Below, piece after piece: positions 1 to 6,120 of a stretch of DNA of 9,253 nt (position 1 is the first letter of the stretch; every line of letters begins with the position of its first letter). Source of the stretch: Chromatiales bacterium (GTDB lineage: Bacteria > Pseudomonadota > Gammaproteobacteria > UBA6429 > Thiohalophilaceae). The stretch covers positions 1 through 9,253 of the forward strand of contig JAHEDB010000062.1 in NCBI GenBank assembly GCA_024641465.1, written 5' to 3'. The notes beneath the pieces are model-generated. The model searched no databases. It was not told the DNA's origin and saw only the letters and a program-made list of their open reading frames with translations. The position numbers were made by a program, and so were the translations under genes.

Positions 1-1
1 C

Positions 2-706
2 AATGCCTTGTTGAATCAGGACTCGCCGCTGTTGGCTCAGGCACAGACAGTCGTCGGTGAAGGTCCGGCCAATCTGCGACTATTCGAACACTTTTTACCG
101 CAACTGCTGGGCAAGCGCGTGGTGGTGGTCGGTCGTTACCCCGGCTTGCAACAATATCAACAGCGGTTTGATCTGGAGGTGCTCGAACGTCAGGCAGGTG
201 AGTGGGACCTGCCTGATCCGGCCTGTGAATATGTGCTCGGTAAGGCAGACTGGGTGTTTCTCACCGCGAGCAGTCTGACCAACAAGACCTTTCCGCGCCT
301 GGCCGAACTGGCCAGTGACGCCACCCTGGTGCTGATGGGGCCGACGGTGCCATGGCTGCCCGAGCTGGCCGAGTTCGGCGTCGATTTTCTGGCCGGGGTA
401 CGCATCGTGGATGAAAAGGCCCTGCGGCAGACCGTCATGGAGGGCGGTGGCACGCGTATTTTTGATAACGGTGTGCAATATTGCGTGATGGATATCGGCA
501 CGCAGGCCATGCAGCAACACAAAGTCGACATCGCCGACCTGTTCCAGGAACGGGACAGACTCAAGCAGGAAATGGAACAGTGGTATGCCAATCGGCAGAC
601 GAGCCGTTTTCCAAAACACCAGCGGCTGGAGGTAATCGATCAACAGTTGTCGAAACTGGATAGCCAGTATAAGCGCATGTGGGATGCGCGGCATATCCAA
701 AATTAA
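2..706 (+). CDS. DUF364 / Rossmann-like putative metal-chelation protein (5' end outside window)
   Basis: The reading frame is open to the left window edge, starting with residues NALLNQDSPLL, so the true start and most of an expected N-terminal DUF4213-like part lie upstream; a TTG at 8 is not convincing as a start. The visible part contains a Rossmann-like fold: a glycine-bearing strand (KRVVVVGRYP), a strand ending in TASSLTNKTF, then LVLMGPTVPW and GVDFLAGVRIVD, typical of DUF364 (PF04016), described as a putative heavy-metal chelation domain. After that domain comes a charged, helical, probably coiled-coil tail of about 65 residues (from HKVDIADLFQERDRLKQEME onward) that is not part of the core family. 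It is transcribed toward the mod genes. Its biochemical role is unknown; a role in metal or cofactor handling for nitrogenase is inference from the neighbours. Its last 16 codons are duplicated just downstream. Confidence 0.8.
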   Translation, partial: NALLNQDSPLLAQAQTVVGEGPANLRLFEHFLPQLLGKRVVVVGRYPGLQQYQQRFDLEVLERQAGEWDLPDPACEYVLGKADWVFLTASSLTNKTFPRLAELASDATLVLMGPTVPWLPELAEFGVDFLAGVRIVDEKALRQTVMEGGGTRIFDNGVQYCVMDIGTQAMQQHKVDIADLFQERDRLKQEMEQWYANRQTSRFPKHQRLEVIDQQLSKLDSQYKRMWDARHIQN

Positions 707-991
707 AGATTGAACCGCCAAGACGCCAAGAACGCCAAGGTTTAACTTATTTATGTTGAAATGGTATCGACCGATTGAAACGAAGTTGGCTCGGGGATAG
801 CAAAGAAGTAATTCACCGGACTGGATAGCCAGTATAAGTGAATGTGGGATGCGCGGCATATCCAAAATTAGAGATTGAACCGCCAAGTCGCCAAGACGCC
901 AAGACGCCAAGGTTTAACTTATTTATGTTGAAATGGTATCGACCGATTGAAACGAAGTTGGCTCGGGGATAACAAACAAGTAATTCATCGG
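655..991 (+). repeat. Tandem duplication of a gene tail plus 8-nt-unit repeat (two units)
   Basis: Unit 1 spans about 655-819 and unit 2 about 820-991; they are nearly identical at an offset of 165 bp. Each contains the last ~50 bp of the DUF364 gene, then a run of 8-nt units of the type NCGCCAAG, then a ~75-bp stretch beginning GGTTTAACTTATTTATG. Unit 2 has four NCGCCAAG units where unit 1 has three, so it is about 7 bp longer. The run at 708-740 and 873-912 is a one-sided copy of the terminal repeat found as inverted pairs at 1525-1685, 7552-7727 and 8464-8610. Together these units fill the gap between the DUF364 gene and the next gene. Confidence 0.9.
820..871 (+). pseudogene. Duplicated, decayed 3' end of the DUF364 gene
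   Basis: This 52-bp stretch repeats the final codons of the upstream gene (LDSQYK..MWDARHIQN and stop). An in-frame TGA now stands where the intact gene has an arginine codon, between AAG and ATG, and the final stop changed from TAA to TAG. It has no start or ribosome binding site and is a duplication remnant, not a gene. Confidence 0.8.
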
Positions 992-1041
992 CTACGACAC
1001 CGTCATGAATGAGTAAAGAAATTTTATTCGGAGTAATATAT

Positions 1042-1494
1042 ATGACAGCGCAGGCAATAACTCAAAATCCCCTGGCGAAGACCCGCCTGATCATGTATCA
1101 CAAATCAACATCCAGCGGCATGACAAAATTCTTGCGCCGCGATGGTAAAACCGTATGTGCCTTTACCGCCCTGCCAAAACTGTCGACGGTGATGGACCCG
1201 CATGAACGACCCGGTGATGAAAAATTGCTCGCCCATCCATCGCCCCTGCTCAGGCAGGCGGCGGAGTGGCTGGGCATGGAAACGGCAAGCCTCGAACTGG
1301 AAAGCGAGTATTGTGAAAAGGTCGATGTCGCCGATGGACCCTTGACCGTCTACCTGGCCCGTTTCAAGACCATCGATCCACCGGAAAAACTGGTAGACAA
1401 GGTGGGTGGCAAGTTTGTCACCCTGACCGAGGCGGTAGGCCTGCCACCGGCGGAAATGGAATTGCTACGACGGGCCTATGAATTGATAATGTAA
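1042..1494 (+). CDS. Conserved-looking hypothetical protein, 150 aa, upstream of modABC
   Basis: I do not recognise this family with certainty. The ATG at 1042 is preferred to an in-frame ATG at 1009 because GGAG at 1030-1033 sits eight bases before it. The protein is soluble and of mixed alpha/beta character, with no signal peptide or membrane segment. Recognisable patches are RLIMYHKSTSSGMTKFLRR near the N-terminus, a central acidic region (LELESEYCEKVDV), a strand TVYLARFKTIDPP, and an ending GGKFVTLTEAVGLPPAEMEL followed by LLRRAYELIM. The strand-then-helix ending faintly resembles a Nudix-type layout, but I see no Nudix box. Its place between a DUF364 gene and modABC in a nif region suggests a nitrogen-fixation or molybdenum role, which is inference only. 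No sigma-54 promoter is visible ahead of it; the upstream DNA is all repeat. Confidence 0.75.
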   Translation: MTAQAITQNPLAKTRLIMYHKSTSSGMTKFLRRDGKTVCAFTALPKLSTVMDPHERPGDEKLLAHPSPLLRQAAEWLGMETASLELESEYCEKVDVADGPLTVYLARFKTIDPPEKLVDKVGGKFVTLTEAVGLPPAEMELLRRAYELIM

Positions 1495-1524
1495 CTGAAT
1501 AAATTCAGAATAAAGAAAAAAATG

Positions 1525-1685
1525 AACCACCAAGACGCCAAGACGCCAAGAAAACATTATTTTATAGGGTGTCTGTTTCCCTACATGACGAAATTGGAAA
1601 GAGACCGATTGGCGGTTGATGGCAATCCTACAGTCATAGAGAGAAAGCCACACATAAAAACTTGGCGTCTTGGCGTCTTGGTGGT
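1525..1685. mobile_element. MITE-like inverted-repeat element 1 (NCGCCAAG family), upstream of modA
   Basis: The left end (AACCACCAAGACGCCAAG then ACGCCAAG) is matched by its reverse complement at the right end (CTTGGCGTCTTGGCGTCTTG then GTGGT), enclosing about 110 bp of unrelated AT-rich sequence. There is no transposase. Both ends carry CCACC/GGTGG where the other family members have CCGCC/GGCGG, so the change is symmetrical. The right end runs into the modA start codons. Confidence 0.8.
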
Positions 1686-2427
1686 GAAAGGTTTTTTATA
1701 CGGTGGCTTGTTTCTGAACTTGACCCAGGCGGCTCACGCGGAAACCGTCTCCATCGCCGTGGCCAGCAACGCCCTCGATGCCATTAAATTCATCAGCCTG
1801 GATTTTCAAAAAGAGTATGGTCACACTACCCGTATCAGCAGTGGCTCGACCGGTAAACTCTATGCGCAGATCTATAATGGTGCGCCGTTTGATGTATTTC
1901 TTGCGGCGAATGCGCGGGAGCCACAGCGCCTGGAAGAGCAGGGGCTGATCGTCAAGGGTAGCCGCTTTACCTATGCCCTTGGTCAACTGAGTCTGTGCAA
2001 ACAGGCCGCGCTAAAATCGAATAGCCTGGTTGGCATTCTCTCTGAGCCGGCTCTCAAGCGCCTGGCCATCGCCAATCCCAAGACCGCTCCCTATGGGGTG
2101 GCGGCGCAACAGGTGCTGGAGTCCCTCGGTGTCTGGCCGGCGCTCAAACCCAAACTCATCAGCGGCGAGAATATCGGTCAGGCCTTGCAATATTTTGTCT
2201 CGGGCAACACCCAGGCCGCCTTTCTGGCCCGCTCGCAAATCATGGTAAAACCCATCGCCGCTGAATGCTTTGCCGTCGAACAGAAATATTACCAGCCCAT
2301 CCGGCAGCAGGCCGTGGTGTTAAAACGTGCTAATGATGCGGTAGCGGTTAAACTGTTTATCGACTATCTCAAAAGTCAAAAGGTGAAGACAGTGTTAAGC
2401 AAGCGTTTCGGTTACGGCGTGGAATAG
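1684..2427 (+). CDS. modA: Molybdate ABC transporter substrate-binding protein ModA
   Basis: Periplasmic molybdate-binding protein that delivers MoO4 to ModBC for FeMo-cofactor synthesis. The mature part starts ETVSIAVASNAL and carries the family hallmarks SSGSTGKLYAQI, GAPFDVFLAANA, IANPKTAPYGVAA and GENIGQALQYFVSGN; its 228 residues fit the family. I chose the GTG at 1684 because it gives a normal 19-residue signal peptide (KGFLYGGLFLNL core, cleavage after AHA). The frame stays open back to an ATG at 1522, which would add 54 residues encoded wholly by the repeat element and bury the signal peptide. Neither start has a clear Shine-Dalgarno. The GTG codons at 1681 and 1684 both lie in or at the element's right terminal repeat, so the insertion appears to have replaced the native leader. 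modB follows after 3 bp. Confidence 0.9.
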   Translation: MKGFLYGGLFLNLTQAAHAETVSIAVASNALDAIKFISLDFQKEYGHTTRISSGSTGKLYAQIYNGAPFDVFLAANAREPQRLEEQGLIVKGSRFTYALGQLSLCKQAALKSNSLVGILSEPALKRLAIANPKTAPYGVAAQQVLESLGVWPALKPKLISGENIGQALQYFVSGNTQAAFLARSQIMVKPIAAECFAVEQKYYQPIRQQAVVLKRANDAVAVKLFIDYLKSQKVKTVLSKRFGYGVE

Positions 2428-2430
2428 GGT

Positions 2431-3102
2431 ATGGATGCAGCGGCGGTCTGGGTTACCCTCAAACTGGCGAGTATCACGGTGCTGCTGTTGCTGCTGTTCG
2501 GACTACCGCTGGCCTGGTGGTTGGCCCATACCCGCAGCCGCCTCAAGGTGCCGATGGAGGCGGTGACCGCCTTGCCCCTGGTGTTGCCGCCGACGGTGCT
2601 GGGTTTCTATTTATTGATCATGTTGGGCGCCCATGGTCCGTTCGGTAAGATGTGGATATCACTCACCGGTCATCCCCTGTCATTCAGTTTCACCGGGCTG
2701 GTGATCGCCTCGTGTCTTTATTCACTGCCGTTTGTCGTGCAACCCTTACAGGCGGCGTTTGAAAAACTCGATCAACATGCACTGGAGGCCGCCTGGACAC
2801 TCGGCGCCAGTCACTTGCGGGCCTTCTTTACTGTGGTGGTGCCGCAGGCGCGACGCGGCTTGCTCACCGCCATCGTGCTGGGTTTTGCCCATACCGTCGG
2901 TGAATTTGGCGTGGTGCTGATGGTTGGCGGGAATATACCGGGTCAGACCCAGGTGCTGTCCATCGCCATCTATGAACACGTCGAGGTGCTTGAATACGGC
3001 GCGGCGCATAAACTCTCGGCGGTACTGTTGCTGTTCTCCTTTGTCGTGTTATTCATCGTCTATGGCCTGAACCGGCGTTGGCATGGAGGCCTGCGGGTAT
3101 GA
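2431..3102 (+). CDS. modB: Molybdate ABC transporter permease ModB
   Basis: Inner-membrane channel subunit of the molybdate importer. At 223 aa it matches the usual ModB length. About five hydrophobic spans are visible, roughly residues 8-31, 45-66, 83-104, 143-165 and 194-213. The cytoplasmic EAA loop that docks onto the ATPase is clear at residues 119-138 (EAAWTLGASHLRAFFTVVVP). LPLVLPPTVLGFYLL and FAHTVGEFGVVLMVGGNIPG are typical of the molybdate/tungstate permeases. The ATG lies 3 bp after the modA stop, and the TGA overlaps the modC ATG by 4 bp (ATGA), so the three genes are translationally linked. Molybdate rather than tungstate or sulfate is supported by the ModA and ModC partners and the nif setting. 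Confidence 0.95.
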   Translation: MDAAAVWVTLKLASITVLLLLLFGLPLAWWLAHTRSRLKVPMEAVTALPLVLPPTVLGFYLLIMLGAHGPFGKMWISLTGHPLSFSFTGLVIASCLYSLPFVVQPLQAAFEKLDQHALEAAWTLGASHLRAFFTVVVPQARRGLLTAIVLGFAHTVGEFGVVLMVGGNIPGQTQVLSIAIYEHVEVLEYGAAHKLSAVLLLFSFVVLFIVYGLNRRWHGGLRV

Positions 3103-4211
3103 GCGGATTACAGGCCAGGGTCGCACTAAGACGCGGTAACTTCGAGCTGGAAGTGAGTCTGCACTTACCACCGCGCGGCATCACCGCCTTGCTTGGTCCC
3201 TCGGGCAGCGGCAAGAGCAGCGTGCTACGGATGCTGGCCGGACTCGACCGACCCCATGCGGGCCATATCACCCAGGGCGATACTATCTGGTATGACCAGC
3301 AGAAAAAGATCTTTCTGCCACCGCAGCAACGACGCATCGGCATGGTGTTTCAGGACTACGCCCTGTTTTCCCATCTCAGCGTGGCGGACAACGTCGGTTA
3401 TGGTCTGCCACGTACTGGTCGTCGGGCGCATGTCGAACAATGGCTGAAACGTCTGCATCTGGATAAACATGCCGAACATTATCCGACACAACTTTCCGGC
3501 GGCCAACGGCAGCGTGTCGCCCTGGCGCGGGCCCTCGCCACCGACCCCGACATGTTGTTGCTCGACGAACCCTTTTCGGCCATTGATGTCAGCCTGCGGC
3601 AGAACCTGCGTTATCAACTCAAGACACTCGTCGCCGATACAAACTGTCCGGTGGTGATCGTCAGTCATCACCTGGAAGATGCCCTGTTGCTGGCAGATCA
3701 GGTCGGTGTGATGATCGACGGACACATACTACAATTCGGTGCGACGCAGGATGTCTTTATGCGACCCAATTGCCGGCATGTGGCGCAGGTGCTGGGCTGG
3801 CATAATTTTCTGCCCGTGCGCAGCATCGCCGGTCATACCGTCAGCGGCGCGTGGGGAGAATTGTTCATGAATAATGAAGCCGATGTGGCGACCGCGTGGA
3901 TCGGTATCCGCCCGGAACACCTGCGCATCGCCACTGCCGAACAGGCCGGGGTCGCGGCCACGGTCATGGCCATTCATCAACTGGGGGCGATACGCGCGGT
4001 ACAGTGCGGTCTGAAGGACGGTACCCAGGTGGAGATGCACACACCCTGGGATGCACCTGTGCCTGTCGCCGGGAGTGCGGTACGGTTACACCTGCCGCTG
4101 GCCTATGCGCGGGCCCTGCCGAATTGCGTCCTGCCAGGAATGGAACACGCCAGGCAGAAAGCGCAAGCCGAACAACAGAGAGTACATTCCTCCCGATCTG
4201 GCTCCCGATAA
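3099..4211 (+). CDS. modC: Molybdate ABC transporter ATP-binding protein ModC
   Basis: Cytoplasmic ATPase that powers molybdate import. Visible motifs are Walker A GPSGSGKS (residues 33-40), Q-loop Q85 in VFQDY, signature LSGGQ (132-136), Walker B LLLDEP (153-158) and switch histidine H190 in VSHH. The D-loop region reads SAIDVSLR instead of the commoner SALD. After about residue 230 comes a C-terminal regulatory TOBE/Mop-type region, with IGIRPEHLRIA and repeated short strands; 370 aa is a usual length. The ATG at 3099 is chosen over an upstream in-frame TTG because GGAGG at 3085-3089 sits nine bases before it and it overlaps the modB stop by 4 bp. The last ~25 residues are basic and low in structure and look like a non-conserved tail. 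No terminator directly follows. Confidence 0.95.
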   Translation: MSGLQARVALRRGNFELEVSLHLPPRGITALLGPSGSGKSSVLRMLAGLDRPHAGHITQGDTIWYDQQKKIFLPPQQRRIGMVFQDYALFSHLSVADNVGYGLPRTGRRAHVEQWLKRLHLDKHAEHYPTQLSGGQRQRVALARALATDPDMLLLDEPFSAIDVSLRQNLRYQLKTLVADTNCPVVIVSHHLEDALLLADQVGVMIDGHILQFGATQDVFMRPNCRHVAQVLGWHNFLPVRSIAGHTVSGAWGELFMNNEADVATAWIGIRPEHLRIATAEQAGVAATVMAIHQLGAIRAVQCGLKDGTQVEMHTPWDAPVPVAGSAVRLHLPLAYARALPNCVLPGMEHARQKAQAEQQRVHSSRSGSR

Positions 4212-4224
4212 ACCTCCCCAATTT

Positions 4225-4240
4225 TGTCCAAAATAAGACA
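4225..4240 (+). promoter_or_regulatory. NifA-type upstream activator site (TGT-N10-ACA) for the small RNA promoter
   Basis: The sequence is TGT CCAAAATAAG ACA, a perfect NifA UAS, extended to TTGTC...GACAA as a palindrome. It ends 118 bp before the GG of the -24 element at 4358, a distance that suits DNA looping to sigma-54 polymerase. It starts 14 bp past the modC stop. Confidence 0.75.
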
Positions 4241-4355
4241 AGCAATGGTGGGTTTGCTCCAATATTGTGCATTAATTTAGCGTTAAACTGTGGAAGAAAT
4301 CCAATAGAGCCTATAGCCCGCGCCATTTTACATAGAATTTATTGTACTTAAAAAG

Positions 4356-4372
4356 TTGGCCCGCATGTTGCA
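4356..4372 (+). promoter_or_regulatory. Sigma-54 (-24/-12) promoter, predicted for a small RNA
   Basis: TTGGCCCGCATGTTGCA matches the sigma-54 consensus (YTGGCACG-N4-TTGCW) at all but one fixed position. The invariant GG (4358-4359) and GC (4370-4371) are exactly ten bases apart. The expected transcription start is about 4383-4386. It reads rightward into a short non-coding stretch that ends at a strong terminator at 4459-4484. Confidence 0.8.
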
Positions 4373-4383
4373 TTATAATACCT

Positions 4384-4484
4384 GAGCTTGGTATGACACT
4401 TCTGGAATACCAATTCTCCTCCTCCTTAAGTTAGGTAGTTAGTTTGATAAGACTCTTTGGGGCGCCCATGGCGCCCCTTTTTTT
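4384..4484 (+). ncRNA. Candidate NifA/sigma-54-dependent small RNA (~100 nt) with anti-SD loop
   Basis: Between the predicted start and the terminator lies a compact RNA-like design. A 5' hairpin has a perfect 7-bp stem (TTGGTAT 4388-4394 with ATACCAA 4407-4413, 12-nt loop). A pyrimidine-rich stretch at 4414-4427 carries overlapping CCUCC motifs complementary to ribosome binding sites, followed by an AU-rich spacer and the terminator hairpin. This resembles regulatory RNAs that pair with mRNA leaders. No family is recognised. A 13-codon frame (ATG 4393 to TAG 4434) fits inside the same stretch but lacks a good Shine-Dalgarno. The alternative is a leader or attenuator for the downstream operon. 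Function is inferred from structure only. Confidence 0.55.
4459..4484 (+). terminator. Rho-independent terminator
   Basis: A perfect 8-bp GC-rich stem (GGGGCGCC / GGCGCCCC) with a 3-nt CAT loop is followed by seven T residues. It is the strongest terminator in the window. It ends the predicted small RNA and would also stop modABC readthrough. Confidence 0.9.
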
Positions 4485-4562
4485 ATTCACGGTGTAGATG
4501 GCCCGCGAACAACGTGATCGACAGCTGACATCGATAGAACATGCGTTAATCGTGACCCGCAG

Positions 4563-4585
4563 TGTAATCGACAATATAAATTACA
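4563..4585. repeat. Inverted repeat TGTAAT-N11-ATTACA (possible operator)
   Basis: A perfect 6-bp dyad with 11-bp spacing lies 2 bp before the NifA-type site of the rhdN-like operon. It does not match the NifA spacing or an FNR, ModE or Fur consensus that I recognise. It could bind another regulator or be chance in AT-rich DNA. Confidence 0.3.
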
Positions 4586-4586
4586 T

Positions 4587-4602
4587 TGTAGGTTTTGCTA
4601 CA
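4587..4602 (+). promoter_or_regulatory. NifA-type upstream activator site for the rhdN-grx-ibaG operon
   Basis: The sequence is TGT AGGTTTTGCT ACA, a perfect TGT-N10-ACA, ending about 66 bp before the GG of the -24 element at 4669. Confidence 0.75.
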
Positions 4603-4667
4603 TGCCGTTAACTTTTTCAAAGAAAATTTTATATAGAAAAACAGTATCTTACTTCACTCAGAGTATA

Positions 4668-4683
4668 TGGCATACCCCTTGCA
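4668..4683 (+). promoter_or_regulatory. Sigma-54 (-24/-12) promoter of the rhdN-grx-ibaG-nifX-like operon
   Basis: TGGCATACCCCTTGCA has the invariant GG (4669-4670) and GC (4681-4682) ten bases apart and a full TTGCA -12 box. The predicted start is near 4694, leaving a short leader with GAGG at 4707-4710 nine bases before the ATG at 4720. Confidence 0.85.
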
Positions 4684-4719
4684 GAATGGAGTTAACGATA
4701 GTTTCCGAGGAACACCGAC

Positions 4720-5520
4720 ATGAGCTATGAAACTCTGTTTGCCAATCAGGTCGAGGACTTGCTCGCCGACGAGAAAGCCGTCGTGTTTGATCATCGCGAT
4801 GCACGCAGCTATGCCGCAGGGCATCTGGCGGGCGCGATGCCGGCATCGGATGAGAATCTCGCCCGTTTGTTCAAAAGCAGGGCCTATGCTCGACCAATCC
4901 TGGTGTATTGCTATCACGGCAACAGCAGTCGAGACCTGTGTAAATTCATCATGCAGTTCGGGTTTCGCAATGTCTACAATCTCGAGGGCGGCTGGCAGGC
5001 CTGGTCCGCGCACATCAATCGTCTTCAGACAAGCATATCCAATGAATTACGACATTGGTTAGGCATGAACGGCTTTGACGCATCCCATCTCAATTCGCGT
5101 ATCCAGAACGGCATGAGCAGCCTGATGATTGCCATCCTGCAAGGTAATTTACTTCTTGTCAGAGAGTTGCTCGAGGCAGGCGTCGATCCCAATCTTTTGA
5201 ATGATGATGACAATAATGCCCTGTGGTTTGCCTGTGTCAACGGCGAGCCGGAGATCATCCGTCTGGTAATCGAATACGGTGTGGATATCGACAATCAGAA
5301 TATCAACGGCGCAACGGCGCTGATCTATTCCGCCTCGGCGGGAAAAATTGAGGCCGTCAAACTGCTGACCGAGAATCAGGCCAATCTGCATAAAAAGACC
5401 CTCGATGATTTTACCGCCCTGGAGAGTGCCGCCAGCCTGCCGGTACTCAAGTATTTGAAACAGTGGTTACAGTCGGGCACTGAACAACGGAATAACAGAC
5501 AATTACTGGAGAGGGTATAG
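4720..5520 (+). CDS. rhdN: Rhodanese-ankyrin repeat protein, RhdN-like
   Basis: Fusion of a single-domain rhodanese (residues ~5-95) and ankyrin repeats (~130-250). The rhodanese active loop is CYHGNSS with the sulfur-carrying Cys64, the same loop as the thiosulfate sulfurtransferase GlpE; FDHRDARSYAAGHLAGA and NVYNLEGGWQAW are further rhodanese hallmarks. Three ankyrin units are visible at about 130-162, 163-195 and 196-228, with a degenerate fourth. It probably moves persulfide sulfur, with the ankyrin part docking a partner. In Azotobacter vinelandii a rhodanese of this kind (rhdN) precedes a nif-specific glutaredoxin, as here; the symbol rests on that order and architecture. The start at 4720 has GAGG nine bases upstream. 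It is the first gene of an operon behind a NifA/sigma-54 promoter. Cytoplasmic, with no signal peptide. Confidence 0.85.
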   Translation: MSYETLFANQVEDLLADEKAVVFDHRDARSYAAGHLAGAMPASDENLARLFKSRAYARPILVYCYHGNSSRDLCKFIMQFGFRNVYNLEGGWQAWSAHINRLQTSISNELRHWLGMNGFDASHLNSRIQNGMSSLMIAILQGNLLLVRELLEAGVDPNLLNDDDNNALWFACVNGEPEIIRLVIEYGVDIDNQNINGATALIYSASAGKIEAVKLLTENQANLHKKTLDDFTALESAASLPVLKYLKQWLQSGTEQRNNRQLLERV

Positions 5521-5523
5521 AGT

Positions 5524-5850
5524 ATGAATGCAACCGAACAAAAGATCAGACAACAGCTGGCCGATAACCCGGTCATCCTGTATATGAAAGGCACCCCGGT
5601 CGAACCGAGTTGCGGATTTTCCGCCAAGGCCGCTGCGGTATTGAAGGCAAGCGGCGTAAAATTTTCCTACGTCAATGTCCTGACCTCGCCCTTCATCATG
5701 GAAAAACTGCCCGAGGTTTCGGACTTTCCGACTTTCCCGCAATTGTTTATCAATGGCGAGATCATCGGCGGCAGCGATATCGTCGAGGCCATGTATAACA
5801 GCGGTGAGCTGATGCCCTTGTTACAGGCCGCGACCGGACAAACCGCATGA
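5524..5850 (+). CDS. Monothiol CGFS glutaredoxin, Grx4 type, nif-associated
   Basis: A 108-aa single-domain glutaredoxin of the Fe-S-carrying monothiol class. The active site CGFS (Cys30) lies in MKGTPVEPSCGFS, followed by the glutathione-binding TFPQLFINGE and GGSDIVEAM segments. Such proteins hold a [2Fe-2S] cluster as glutathione-bridged homodimers or as heterodimers with BolA proteins, and pass it to apo-proteins. It starts 3 bp after the rhodanese gene, with GGAGAGG at 5508-5514 nine bases before the ATG, and overlaps the next (BolA-type) gene by 4 bp. It corresponds in position to grx5nif of Azotobacter. The operon promoter makes it part of the NifA regulon, so it is probably a nitrogenase-dedicated copy rather than the housekeeping Grx4. 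Confidence 0.95.
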   Translation: MNATEQKIRQQLADNPVILYMKGTPVEPSCGFSAKAAAVLKASGVKFSYVNVLTSPFIMEKLPEVSDFPTFPQLFINGEIIGGSDIVEAMYNSGELMPLLQAATGQTA

Positions 5851-6107
5851 ACGAACAGGAAATTATTGACCGTGTTCAGGGGCTGTACCCAGATGCCAAG
5901 ATTGATGTGGCCGGGGCCGATTGTAATTTTGAACTGTATGTAATCGCTGATGCAATGGAAGGTATGGGTTTGTTAAAGCGTCAACAGTCCATCCTCGGCC
6001 TGTTCAAGGACGAACTGGCCAGCGGCAAGCTGCATGCCCTGAGTGTCAAGGCCAAGACACAACAGGAACAGATCTGGCAGCTTAACCTGAGCCAGATAAA
6101 GGTCTGA
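5847..6107 (+). CDS. BolA/IbaG-family protein
   Basis: An 86-aa BolA-fold protein, the usual length for IbaG. The order of family features is visible: YPDAKIDVAGADCNFEL, a G-x-x-KRQQ segment (residues 40-47), and the conserved LHALSVKAKT with His63, which ligates the cluster in Grx-BolA complexes. KRQQ in place of the BolA RH motif places it with IbaG rather than BolA itself. Cys26 sits in the beta-hairpin loop where some members carry an additional ligand. The ATG overlaps the glutaredoxin stop (ATGA), so the two proteins are probably made in step and form a heterocomplex. This gives a nif-linked Grx-BolA pair, which is inferred from fusion-like spacing and the shared NifA/sigma-54 promoter. 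Confidence 0.88.
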   Translation: MNEQEIIDRVQGLYPDAKIDVAGADCNFELYVIADAMEGMGLLKRQQSILGLFKDELASGKLHALSVKAKTQQEQIWQLNLSQIKV

Positions 6108-6120
6108 ACTCAGAGACTTC

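Noticed and set aside
786..804. Sigma-54-like TTGGCTCGGGGATAGCA in repeat unit 1
   Set aside because: GG and GC have the right spacing, but the -12 box is TAGCA, the second repeat copy changes GC to AC, and no TGT-N10-ACA site or gene start fits. Likely chance within a repeat.
95..910. Long minus-strand open frame (271 codons)
   Set aside because: It is a shadow of the DUF364 gene and reads through the repeats; phrases such as WRLGDLAVQ are translations of the CGCCAAG units, not a protein family.
1009..1041. Upstream ATG for the 150-aa gene
   Set aside because: No ribosome binding site before 1009, whereas GGAG is well placed for the ATG at 1042.
1495..1683. Molybdenum-cofactor riboswitch or ModE operator ahead of modA
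   Set aside because: The gap is almost entirely the inverted-repeat element; no ModE-type palindrome or Moco RNA features are visible.
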